64,000 bases of DNA from Megalonaias nervosa (lineage: Eukaryota > Mollusca > Bivalvia > Unionida > Unionidae). Position 1 is the first letter of the stretch. Every line of letters starts with the position of its first letter. Shown here piece by piece: positions 1-8,536 of the stretch. The stretch lies in contig JAECUM010000837.1 in the NCBI GenBank assembly GCA_016617855.1, positions 119,706 through 183,705 of the forward strand, in the 5' to 3' direction. The notes under the pieces were generated by a model. The model worked only from the letters and a program-made list of their open reading frames with translations, was not told the origin of the DNA and ran no database searches. Position numbers and translations under genes: made by a program.

Positions 1-2
1 CA

Positions 3-362
3 TCCGAAGAAGTATTACTGAGTTTTGATCACAATCACGTAGCACATTTTTATCATCGGTAGATGAAATTTATGGGACGTGATCAGAATATTGATTCTGG
101 TTTGCAGATATCTCAGTGGGATTTAACAGTGCTGTATCCGGTCTATTATTTCTCACTGGAACATTTAGATTTATTCAGACAATCTGTCATTGATATACAC
201 TTCTGAGCTCGTGTAGCACGATCACCACCAAGAATGCCGGGTCCACCAGTTATTCCTGGTGGTTACAGAGTAATTGCGGTTATATTATCCGATAAAACAA
301 TGCTCATTGAAGGTGTTGGTGGTCGCATGAGAGTCATTGATGCCCCCGTAGAAAACATGTAA
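3..362 (+). pseudogene. Polinton major capsid protein, C-terminal fragment
   Basis: One reading frame runs from 3 to the TAA at 360-362 and is broken only by TAG at 60-62 and TGA at 204-206. It matches the end of a Polinton/adintovirus double-jelly-roll major capsid protein: a stretch reading TVLYPVYYFSLEHLDLF, a basic stretch after the TGA, then YRVIAVILSDKTMLIE and a short hydrophilic tail. This protein forms the hexameric capsomers of the virion. The N-terminal majority lies upstream of the window. It stands first in a + strand block of structural genes, as expected for a late gene. The family call rests on the C-terminal pattern and the neighbouring capsid, protease and ATPase genes, so it is good but not certain. 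The two nonsense codons make it non-functional. Confidence 0.75.
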
Positions 363-413
363 ATGTTTTCCAAAAACATGTAAATGTTTTCCAAAAACAT
401 ATAGATGTTTTCT
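351..413. repeat. Three tandem 21-bp palindromic units after the capsid gene
   Basis: A 21-bp unit recurs three times, at about 352, 373 and 394. Each unit contains AAAACAT and ATGTTTT arms around a short GTAA-like centre, so each can form a small hairpin. The first unit overlaps the capsid stop codon at 360-362. The array fills most of the gap before the next gene at 457. A transcript-end or promoter role is possible but inferred. Confidence 0.8.
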
Positions 414-456
414 CAAACATGCAGTCATTAATTTAAAATCAAATAAAATATTACAA

Positions 457-921
457 ATGTCATATCATCATGTCAACGTCAGTCTGACTTCTGGTCAGAT
501 TAAAAAACTACAATCAGCATCCAAAGATAACTGCGGAACAACAATATTGTTAAAACAAGGACAAATCTCAGGTGGTTCAAATAAACTATCACTAACAGAA
601 CATCAACTCAAGTGCTTTGATGGAGCTAAAAAATCAAAAGCTGGAGTACGACTTAATCTTTCCGCGAGTGCTGTCAGCGACACTGTTAAAATCAGAATAT
701 TTCCACTTCTTGCAGCAATTCTGGGAATAACTGCAGCGGCTGCTTCAGCTGTTGCAAAAGCAGCTGCATTAGGTGCTGTTGGAACTGCTGCTGGAATGGC
801 ATTAAAGAAAGCTACAGGGAAAGGTTTAAAAAGATCTAAAAGAAAGGGAAAGGGTCTGAGATTACCAGGAACTTTACCGCAGTACAAAAAAGAATTAAGA
901 ATCTCAGGAACACTTCGTTGA
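457..921 (+). CDS. Basic core-like/minor virion protein of the Polinton (intact frame)
   Basis: An uninterrupted 154-residue frame. Residues about 7-20 (VSLTSGQIKKLQSA) and 45-70 form two similar motifs of the kind SLTxxQ followed by a basic or KAGVRLNLS stretch. Residues about 83-113 are an alanine-rich hydrophobic or amphipathic helix, and the C-terminus is strongly basic (KKATGKGLKRSKRKGKGLR). This architecture resembles small DNA-binding or membrane-active minor virion proteins encoded next to the capsid genes in Polintons and adintoviruses. Adenovirus core proteins are the functional analogy, not a proven homology. The protease frame starts 8 bp after its stop. It is one of only two viral genes here without a stop or frameshift. 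An antisense frame at 603-929 is a shadow. Confidence 0.62.
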   Translation: MSYHHVNVSLTSGQIKKLQSASKDNCGTTILLKQGQISGGSNKLSLTEHQLKCFDGAKKSKAGVRLNLSASAVSDTVKIRIFPLLAAILGITAAAASAVAKAAALGAVGTAAGMALKKATGKGLKRSKRKGKGLRLPGTLPQYKKELRISGTLR

Positions 922-929
922 TTCTCCAA

Positions 930-1318
930 ATGTCCAATTTTGATTTACGTGATGCTGCTACCCAGCTAAACGTAACAAACTTCAGAGGTGTTTTTATGCG
1001 TGATCAATTACCGCACAAACCAGATCGTGTTGAAACTGGTATTATTAATCTCGATGAATCCACCAACACAGGTACACATTGGGTTGCATATGCGATTGAT
1101 CCAAGTGGAATTGTTTATTTTGATTCGTACGGGTTAGCACCACCAAAAGAATTTTTTAAATATGTGAGCAACATGCAAATTCCATCAGGTATTCAATGTT
1201 ACTAACACAAAAAATAACCAACCCACCAATATGTGGCCATGAAGCACTTGCTGTACTTGACGCAATTTCAAAATCATTAGCGCCACCTCATAAAATTGTG
1301 CACGCGTACACCATTTGA
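930..1318 (+). pseudogene. Adenain-type cysteine protease, frameshifted
   Basis: The first ATG at 930 opens a frame containing GTHWVAYA (catalytic His region) and IVYFDSYGLAPP (acidic catalytic residue), the hallmarks of the adenovirus-type (C5/Ulp1-like) maturation protease found in Polintons. This frame stops at 1205. The nucleophile block CGHEALAVLDAI is in another frame starting with Cys at 1232-1234 and ending at TGA 1316-1318, so a frameshift near 1195-1215 separates the His/Asp part from the Cys part. The family cleaves capsid and core precursors during virion maturation. All three catalytic positions are still visible, but the protein as written is truncated before its nucleophile. 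It sits between the core-like gene and a possible fibre gene. Confidence 0.9.
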
Positions 1319-1337
1319 AACAATCATTAAATGTATA

Positions 1338-1970
1338 ATGGTAGATATTTACGGAAGATCAGCTAAAACTAAAACCCAACAAACACCATCCAAAGACTTA
1401 CTCAAGCAAGTAACGAAACAAATAAATGATGAATTATCTGACCTCTTAAATCTTGCAAATATTGATCCAAACGAACTTGTAGTATTTCAAAACCGCTGCA
1501 ACAAAAATATGTCGACGATAACAACATCCCGATAACAACTTCATTGTCGACAATCAATGATGGAATGACCGCATTTAGAACTGACTTTTCTAATCATGTA
1601 CAAACGTTTCTGAATTTTCGTAGGAACGTAAACAAAGCCAGTTGTTGATATTAATCTCGCTGACATTAACACGAAACTCAACAATATTATCAGTGGTATT
1701 CCTGATATTGTCAATGTGCAGATCAACAATATCATACACACAATATCATCAGGATCATCAACATGGTCACAGCAAAATAACGCTATCAAACATTCCGCGG
1801 AAGTAACTGGTGTGTACAGGCTGTCCGTGTTCAGCTCTGCAAAATTTAGGATATTTACCACATTTCCATTGCGTCATTCAACCAATAATTTTTCTGGAAC
1901 TGTGTCTGTTGTGTTAAATAAAGATACCGAAGAAACGTTTATGCTGGAACCATCTGATAAAAAAAATTAA
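1338..1970 (+). pseudogene. Possible fibre-like structural protein, multiply frameshifted
   Basis: A start at 1338, directly behind GTATA, opens a frame to 1535. Coding-like sequence continues in a second frame to about 1640, then in the original frame through 1970. The middle has Ile/Asn-rich heptad-like spacing (INTKLNNIISGIPDIV, QINNIIHTI), suggesting a trimeric shaft or coiled coil. The end is beta-rich and ends EETFMLEPSDKKN. Its position between protease and capsid genes and its shaft-plus-head look suggest an attachment or fibre protein, but I do not recognise the family. At least two frameshifts are needed, near 1530 and near 1640. An alternative is an unrelated Polinton accessory protein. 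Confidence 0.4.
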
Positions 1971-2041
1971 ACGCAGTATCCTACTGGTGGTGTCTTGAAT
2001 TTATCACGCAAACACCTCAATTAATTACTTAATATAGTATA

Positions 2042-2509
2042 ATGATTGACGCTAACCAACACAGATACAATCAAGTATGTGAGTTACAAACCAAACTGAA
2101 AAATATCATCAACGAGTACAGCGCAGATGTAAAAAAAACATCGCAGACGTGCAGTTGTCATCAATGTAGTTGTGTATTCAGCATCTGTGATCATTGCGTT
2201 CACTGGTGTATTACTGTCCGCGGTAACGATGATGTCACCGGCAGTTGTAACAATTTGTGTTTCAGCTGCAACAGCAATTGCTGATGTTCTTAATATCATT
2301 GCAAAAAAATATTGACGTGTACAAACTCAAAATTACATGAGTACACGTCAAAACTGCACATGGCAACGTTAGCGTACTCGAAGCTGTCATCGTTGATTTC
2401 GTCGTGCCTCAACAACGGTATAATTACCGACAACGAGTTCATAAAAATAATCGATATTTACAAGAAAGCATTAGAAACAGAAAAAGATCCTGATTTAAAC
2501 TCAAGTTGA
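2042..2509 (+). pseudogene. Small two-segment membrane protein of the Polinton, frameshifted
   Basis: The ATG at 2042 follows AGTATA. The opening frame gives a short polar helix up to a run of eight A at 2131-2138. After that run the coding signal moves to another frame with two strongly hydrophobic segments (VVINVVVYSASVIIAFTG and VVTICVSAATAIADVLNIIA), ending at a stop near 2313. The last part (2312-2509) returns to the first frame and is hydrophilic, with KLSSLISSCLNNGIITDNEF, an EF-like acidic turn seen in conserved small Polinton proteins. I infer a virion-associated membrane protein with two transmembrane helices and a cytosolic tail. The two shifts compensate each other. Function is unknown. 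Confidence 0.45.
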
Positions 2510-2514
2510 TAATA

Positions 2515-3892
2515 ATGTCGTCAACAATGGAACTGCTGCAACAGATAGCTAACAATACAGCACCACTAAAAACAATGATGATATCAACCAGTTCAACTAG
2601 TCCTGAATTCAGTGTTGTTTTTCCAACTGCAATTCCAGCAAAAGAAATAGCACTAGCAGAATTACGAGTTTATTATAGTTGGCCCAACATCAGATCAAAA
2701 TCGTTTGGTGGTCTCCCCACAAATAACTCGTTGGTGTTCTCGAATAAAAATAAACCAGATGGAACTCTTCGATTGGCAAGTTGTAAGTGTACCCACGGGC
2801 AGTTATCAAATAGAACAGATCAGTGAGGAATTCAGCGCAGAATCAAATCTATAACGGGCATGGAAGCCAAGATAGTGATTACAGTTCACGAACCAACATT
2901 GTCAGCAACGATAGAAATATATTCGCCTGACTAAGTCATAGATATTTATCAGAGTTCGATCAGTTCTGTTTTAGGTTGGCCTGAGATTCCGCCGGTGTAT
3001 GTTGGACCACCAGAACCAACCCGGGATGAATTTTTTATAACAGAATGTTTTTTTTTATAAAACTTCCAAAATATCTACAAAAATATTCACGGATATTTAA
3101 TCTTGACAAAAATTATTTTATCATCGGGCATGAAAAGATTCCTTTAGGTACATATTTGTATAAGTTTCAGTACAACGATAAAATTGTCAACATAGATTGG
3201 CTTAGATTACTCGGTGATGCACTCAGATCTGAAATTTATAAAATATATGATAATCTACCTAATTTGGTTAAATCTGTAACACAATATTACAACAATGATA
3301 CAAAGCAGCAATTTATTGAGTTTACCAAGCACCTAAATCAGGTCAAAAGGTTATCATCAAAAATATAAAATTTGACGATGATCTTAAAAAAATATATGAA
3401 GAACATTACCAGTTTAATTTTAACGATCTAAATTCAATTTTACCAGAATTTCATATTTCCGAGCTAAATTTTCTAGATAAAACACTTATAGATACTACCT
3501 TTCCAAAAATTCTTAAATCATGGGAAACAATAAACCCACCACCAGGTATTCTCAAATACGATAATGATCTGTATGGGGGCAGCAGATATATATTGCCATG
3601 CATCGTCAATATAACATCAACGATCGCAGTCAATCTAGTATGTGACGTCGTCAGTGGCAGTTATCAAGTAGATTTACAAAACTCTAATCAAGCTCAGCAA
3701 GGATACATTTTATACACATTTACACCTCAAGTCCCCCCAAGGTATTTAATTGTATCAGAACCAATCAATGTTGTTTATCTGCGTGTGCATAATCCACTGT
3801 TATCAAGGATAAATTTTAAGCTTACTGATCAGCAAGGACATCTTTCGGATTTACATGGAGAATCATTGAACGTAAATCTGTATGTGAGATAG
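2515..3892 (+). pseudogene. Penton-like (single jelly roll) minor capsid protein, frameshifted
   Basis: The ATG at 2515 opens a frame with features of the Polinton minor capsid (vertex) protein: FSVVFPTAIPAKEIALAELR, then a YYSWPNI motif. The frame fails near 2770, where an adjacent frame continues with a PTGSYQIEQI block. Further pieces (SSISSVLGWPEIPP near 2950; SRINFKLTDQQGHLSDLHGE and NVNLYVR at 3805-3892) match the middle and C-terminal strands of this jelly roll, which forms the pentamers at the fivefold vertices. About 160 codons between about 3045 and 3540, with a shift at 3366-3368, do not fit the basic fold and may be an inserted domain. Several frameshifts make it a pseudogene. Its place after the membrane protein matches a late gene block. 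Confidence 0.68.
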
Positions 3893-3939
3893 TAGATCTT
3901 GCGATCATAGATCTCGCGTTCGTGGAACAAAAAAAAACC

Positions 3940-4410
3940 AGAATAAATATTATCAGAATAAAAAGTAAATAATCTGATTCTTAGTAAAATATTTATGATG
4001 GGATGCTGTTAGTTCATTTTGTTTCATTTTATAATTAAAGAATAATTAATGTATATAATGAATATAAAAACTATATTCATAAAAGACAACGAAGATTTTC
4101 ACGTTGATCAACGCCCTGCTCCAAGAAGTAAAGTTAGTGTTATGAATAAATATGGTGATCTTAAGGTACAGGATTCTCACAATGATCTTTTATTACACCT
4201 ATGTTTCATGATGAACATGCACAGCAACGACTACAAAAGAAACTTCAAGCAAGAGCCTCACTGGAATAGTTTTGGTGGTGGGATGCTTTGGTCATTTTTT
4301 ATTCTGATAATAACCAAAAAAAAAAATAATAATTATTATTATTCTGAGTAAATAATCTGATTCTGAGTAAATATTATTATTATTATTCTGAATAAATATT
4401 TTTTTTTTTA
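3940..4410. repeat. AT-rich spacers with a repeated TCTGATTCT-type motif
   Basis: The spacers at 3940-4050 and 4310-4410 share a stretch built from GTAAATAATCTGATTCT and ATTATCAGAATAA blocks. A related version lies at 4900-4985. They are low-complexity and flank the 4058-4351 frame on both sides. They could be viral intergenic regulatory repeats or simple slippage products. Confidence 0.5.
4058..4351 (+). CDS. Unrecognised 97-residue protein in the Polinton
   Basis: I do not recognise this gene. The ATG at 4058 follows GTATATA, the same start context as other viral genes here, so I prefer it to the in-frame ATG at 4049. The protein is polar, with a central LLLHLCFMMNMHSNDYKRN stretch and a hydrophobic tail (GGGMLWSFFILII) running into low-complexity AT-rich codons. 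The C-terminal 15-20 residues come from the AT-rich repeat and are doubtful. It lies between the penton-like gene and a convergent minus-strand gene. Confidence 0.3.
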   Translation: MNIKTIFIKDNEDFHVDQRPAPRSKVSVMNKYGDLKVQDSHNDLLLHLCFMMNMHSNDYKRNFKQEPHWNSFGGGMLWSFFILIITKKKNNNYYYSE

Positions 4411-4416
4411 CTGTAT

Positions 4417-4890
4417 TTATCCCTGCTGTTCAGCTGGTACCACAGTCACGGTGACCCTGTTGGTTTCGTCGTCATCGTCACTTTCACCATGGGTAGAATA
4501 ACATTCATTGTCCTCCGCAAGTAATTCTTCTGCGGCGGTGTTTGCGGACATAATCTGCCTCAGTTGTCTAATACGAGCGTTCACAAGTCCTTTTGCTTCG
4601 TACTCATGAGATAATTCTGACCTAATTTTTTCGATTGCGTTTGCAATGGGTACAGATAGAATGACCTGAGCATCTGTAACTGCTGCCAATGACTGTAACA
4701 TTGCCTACTGAATCAACTTCACAAATCTGTAATTGGCAGGTATTGTATACCTGTTCTTGGATTTTCAAGATTGTAATGATTCAAAATCACACATAATTTT
4801 CTCAGGATTAAGTTGTTCAGAAATTTTTATATTGTGTTGTTGTAATTGCTTAATAGCAACAATAACAGCATTAATATTTTCTTGATTCAT
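4417..4890 (-). pseudogene. Unrecognised minus-strand Polinton protein with two nonsense codons
   Basis: The frame starts at ATG 4890-4888 in a TATATAATGAATCAAG context and stays in one frame to 4417. It is interrupted only by TGA at 4767-4765 and TAG near 4709. The N-terminal piece is MNQENINAVIVAIKQLQQ and the second half is a predicted helix (IANAIEKIRSELSHEYEA, RIRQLRQIM) followed by an acidic tail (ESDDDDETNR). The fact that the same frame stays open on both sides of the stops supports a single ancient gene of about 157 codons. It is probably a coiled-coil protein, and I cannot assign a function. It runs against the late + strand genes. Confidence 0.4.
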
Positions 4891-4983
4891 TATATAATAA
4901 ATATTTATTTAAAATAAAAATATTTTTGAATCAGAATAATAAAAATAAAATAAAAAAATATTTTCTGAATCTGAAAATAAAAA

Positions 4984-5345
4984 TTTACAAAACATATAAT
5001 CACAGCACAACTCCATGTGAACTCCTAGATTGCCAAACAACATTCTAGCAAGCTCAGGGACATCCAAAATCAATCCCCATGTGAACTCCTAGGTTGCCAA
5101 ATGACATCCTAGCAAGTTCAGAGGCATTCGAAATTAGACAAACACAATCCCCTTGTGAACTCCTAGGGTGTCAAATGACATCCTAGCAAGCTCAGAGGAT
5201 GCACATAAACTTAATTCTAACTTATCTCTAGGGATAGTACAACATGTAATCTTAATTCTAACTTATCTCTAGGGACTTAACTAACTCAACTCTAGGGACA
5301 GTACAACATGTAATCTTAATTCTAGGGACAGCACAACCCATAAAT
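4984..5345. repeat. Degenerate tandem repeats (three 64-75-bp units plus shorter units)
   Basis: A unit beginning TCCATGTGAACTCCTAG and ending TAGCAAGCTCAG occurs at about 5011, 5075 and 5149. It is followed (about 5210-5340) by shorter repeats of CTTAATTCTAACTTATCTC and ACAGTACAACATGTAATC. No viral coding signal remains here. The array lies immediately left of the hAT insertion and appears to be part of later sequence that split the relic. Confidence 0.75.
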
Positions 5346-5438
5346 GGGGCCTTCTCTGTGTTCAACAGATCATGCACACCTTCCCCCATAATCAACCCGG
5401 GGAGTGCAGAAGTGCACCCACCATGTGGTGACGTGGTG

Positions 5439-6998
5439 CACTGTTTTATCTACAAATGGCTTCATGTAAGTCATTTGACTCATCAAGGCAAAAAACAGTG
5501 AGTCCAAATCCAAACCATTGAGTCCTATTCAAGCCGATGATCAGTCTTCAGTAGTTTTTAAAACATAATTATATTATTTAAACATGCAACAAAAATTTTA
5601 GTTATATAATGTGACTAAAGCCAATAAGGCAATTCCCTTGCCAGAAGCATCTGAACATTCTTTTATTAGTTAAAAATGTTGTTGATGGTTTCACGTCATC
5701 AGAAATAATCTGAACATATATGACAAGGCGTTTATTGTTGGATATGTCAGTGCTTTCATCTGCCATTGCTGTCACAAATGATGAATTTTGCAGGTCACGT
5801 ATAAGACTATCCTCAACAATGTTTGACAGGCTCTCCAGTACCTCTGAACAGAGAGTAGCCGAGTCATACTGAACGGTGGAATTCTTCAAAATGCCAATGG
5901 CATCAGTTTCTTCAGCTGTTAAGTCGTGTATTAATTTAGGAAGAGATTTGTATTTTAAAAAAGGGATGTCTTCTACACTCAGCCAATGTACACACTTAAG
6001 TAGCACTTTCACTGCTATGTCTTGTTTGTAAAATTGCATTAAAATCTGCCTGGTACTGTGGACCTTCAATCAGCAGTTTGTGTTCTGGTAACCCAGCATA
6101 CCTTGCCAGTGTAATTCTGAAAGTTATTGTTTTTTGCACATTTGGTCATGGAGTTTTTTTTTAGTCGCTGTACATATATGGCAAAACATAAAGGCCTCTT
6201 CACTATCACATTCTTCACTCGACTTAACGTTTTGAAAACGTAGCCAGCTGTATGTTTTCAGCTATTGCTGCACAAAATTATGTTTTATCTTATGAGTAAC
6301 TAGTACCTCATCTTTAGATGATGAAGGCTTCACTGGTTCGATAACAATACTATTATCGACGATCAGTTGTAAAAACGCGATCCAAATAATTTCATTTGTT
6401 TTGGATCTATTTTAATTTGTTTGCCTTGGATGCCATTTTCAGTCAAACGCTGACAGTATCTTGGAACAATGCAAGGCATACAATTAAACGAATGGAAATT
6501 GTTGCTTCTTTGCATGACAAGGATGTGCATAAAATAATAGTTTTTCATGAGAATCACTTTAAAATCACGTGGGTTTTTTTCCGCCTCTTTCTTGTGTGTG
6601 GTGATTATAAGGTTCTAACATACTGTTGCTACAAATGATGCGACAGTTACAGGTCACATAAGGTCAGCTCCAGGCTCCACACACACTTGAAACCCTATAT
6701 ATTATGATAACATCAGCATAAGAACTGATGTGCACATGTTTTCCCCGTTTGGAAGAGTTGTAATCTAGCCAATAAAACAGTTAGAGCAACCTTTATTTTG
6801 TGTTAATCAGCAAAACATAACATTAGTGTGTGTCAATTTACGTACCGGCGACGATTTTTAGACCAAACCTGTGTTTTGTGTTAATCAGCAAAATATAACA
6901 TTGGGATGCGTCAATTTACATACCATCGGTGACTTTTGTGCATCAAATCCGAAAAGTATGCATTTTTGACGCATGATGCGTGGGTAAATAAAACACTG
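5439..6998 (-). mobile_element. hAT-type DNA transposon remnant inserted in the Polinton
   Basis: The ends are inverted: CACTGTTTTATCTAC at 5439-5453, and on the minus strand CAGTGTTTTATTTACCC from 6998. The CAGTG start is typical of hAT elements, and a related 5' end is present at 60304. The interior encodes decayed transposase on the minus strand. I could not see a convincing 8-bp target duplication (flanks ACGTGGTG and ATGGTAGG), so the insertion is old or its exact ends are slightly off. It lies between the viral minus-strand gene and the zinc protein, so it entered after the viral integration. Confidence 0.75.
5602..6460 (-). pseudogene. hAT transposase fragment
   Basis: The longest open part (6069-5602) reads on the minus strand and includes SSFVTAMADESTDISNNKRL, the conserved block around the first catalytic Asp of hAT/ZMYM-like transposases (the D-E-S-T-D region), followed by VIYVQIISDDV. 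Upstream to about 6460 the N-terminal part is recognisable only in broken frames, with a WLRFQ-like stretch and an FCHIC zinc-binding-like stretch that also occur in the copy near 61000. The C-terminal dimerisation region is missing, so the element is non-autonomous. The family cuts and pastes DNA with 8-bp target duplications. Confidence 0.8.
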
Positions 6999-7039
6999 AT
7001 GGTAGGAGAGCGTATTTTTTTCCGTTGATGTTCGAGGAA

Positions 7040-7175
7040 ACTGGGCAGAGCCCCAACTATTAAGAACAATTTGGCAATAATGCCCATATCGACAATATGT
7101 CAGTCACAAGATTCGAACCCCAGACCTCGAGTACGAGAATCCAACGTGTTAGCATTGCACCATTGTACGTTCTTA
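7040..7175 (-). mobile_element. tRNA-derived SINE-like fragment
   Basis: On the minus strand there is a tRNA-like segment with an A-box-like GTGCAATGCTAACACG and a B box GGGGTTCGAATC. No cloverleaf gene is intact and the surroundings are AT-rich and unrelated to the virus, so I read it as a SINE head or tRNA-like relic. Confidence 0.5.
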
Positions 7176-7189
7176 CAAATACATGTTTG

Positions 7190-7375
7190 GAAATTACTAT
7201 GAAGTTACCTATGCTAACCTACGTGCGACCAGTATACTGCTGAATAAATAAACTACAGCGTAGATTTATTTTAATTTCTAAAATAAATTTCACATGCGTT
7301 TCAGAAGTTACCTAATGCTGAATAAACTGCAGCGTGGATTTATTTTAATTTCTAAAATAAATCTGCTGGATGTTG
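7190..7375. repeat. Imperfect tandem duplication with a palindromic AT core
   Basis: Two direct copies, about 7204-7291 and 7304-7373, share AGTTACCTA, ATGCTGAATAAA, AAACT(A/G)CAGCGT(A/G)GA and the palindrome ATTTATTTTAATTTCTAAAA. Together with 7376-8190 this makes a stretch without a gene. The remainder holds AT-rich sequence and a short CA run near 7611-7625. Confidence 0.65.
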
Positions 7376-8190
7376 TTTGTAACAGATGTCGTGTGACCTA
7401 CTAAGTGTACAATTGTATAGCTGGAAGGTCTAAAAATAACTTACCTGTAATTGCACGGCTGAGTGTACATATATGTTGAAGATATAAAAATAATCTACCT
7501 AGATTGTATGTAATGAACAATCTGAATTTATCAGGAGAGTCAAAATGTGTAAATATCCTTCTCTATTACAAACTGACCACAGACAATTAAATTACTGAAT
7601 ATAAAATACACGCACACACACACACAAAATAAATCGCAGCGGTCATGTAATATTATGTGGAACAGCTGCTTAATTACTCTACCAGAAAAATCTTTGCTTG
7701 ACAGAGTTATCTCCCTTCATGTATGTGATATTTAAATATAATTCGCTGATCATATTTATTTGAAAATGCTGATCGTATATATATTATCCACAACATATTT
7801 TACTGAAGCACTGTGAATATCAAAATATTTGGCAGCTGCATTCATCGATGGAAATATTATTTCTTTGCCTGTCTCTACATTTACAGATTTAACTGACCTA
7901 GGAGACTTGCAATTACCGCCAAGTGCAATACTCTAAAGAATTATTTTTCAGATTTGAATCGATATGATCGTATCTCAAGACAATCTTTGATCAGTCCATG
8001 AAAACATTCAAACACAAATCTATGAGATAAATATCTTTTTTTTCTAAAATAACCAGTTATTATCAACAGTGCCAACTGTTTTTTTTAATCGACAGTTCCT
8101 GATTACACCATCTCGAGATGTCTTATAATTCTTGATGATGGGATGTTTCACAAATTCGTTTTGCTCCATTTGTATACTAATATTATTTGT
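7376..8190. other. No gene seen; AT-rich filler within the relic
   Basis: I find no coding frame of any length, no tRNA and no clear transposon ends. A short (CA)n tract lies at about 7611-7626. It may be further inserted host repeat or decayed viral intergenic DNA. Confidence 0.5.
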
Positions 8191-8198
8191 CTAAATCA

Positions 8199-8486
8199 TT
8201 ATTTTGAAAATCTGGCGAGATAATCTTTGGCAGTTTTTATGGGAGATTCAACATTTTTTTTATTATAATATCGGTTCAGCTCTCTGTATCTTTTACCACC
8301 ACAATGCACACATAACCGTGTTTCTCCTCTGACTCCAACACCACACCGTAAACACTGTTTTGGTCCTACATTTCCACATCGAAAACTTTGCATGTGGTAA
8401 CCACAGAATTCATTTACACATACGCGGTTACACGGGGTTGTAAATCATATCATGAGCCACTTACAATTATTGTTTGCTTGATTCAT
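8199..8486 (-). pseudogene. Cys-rich zinc-ribbon protein of the Polinton, one nonsense codon
   Basis: The frame begins at ATG 8486-8484 in the same TATATAATGAATCAAG context as the gene at 4890, and stays in one frame to the stop at 8199, with a single TGA at 8447-8445. It encodes several Cys pairs: FCGYHMQSFRCGNVG, QCLRCGVGVRGETRLCVHCG. Two zinc knuckles or ribbons are likely, then a basic helical tail (KRYRELNRYYNKK, DYLARFSK). It is transcribed divergently from the polymerase with a 50-bp AT-rich gap, so it is probably an early gene, perhaps a DNA- or RNA-binding regulator. The function is not known to me. An in-frame ATG at 8393 after the stop would leave an intact 64-residue C-terminal part. 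Confidence 0.65.
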
Positions 8487-8536
8487 TATATATATAATTA
8501 AAGTTTAATTAAACACATATTTGCCTGAATTATAAT
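8487..8536. promoter_or_regulatory. Divergent AT-rich intergenic region between zinc protein and polymerase
   Basis: Fifty bases separate the two divergent starts. They contain TATATATATAATTAAAGTTT next to the minus-strand start and TGAATTATAAT directly before the polymerase ATG at 8537. A shared bidirectional early promoter is inferred from position and TATA-like composition only. Confidence 0.45.

Noticed and set aside
603..929. A 108-codon minus-strand frame
   Set aside because: It is the antisense shadow of the core-like viral gene; its Ala/Pro-rich composition reflects the complementary codons.
5602..6069. Possibility that the minus-strand frame is a viral or host gene
   Set aside because: The ADESTD block and the inverted ends identify it as a hAT transposase fragment.
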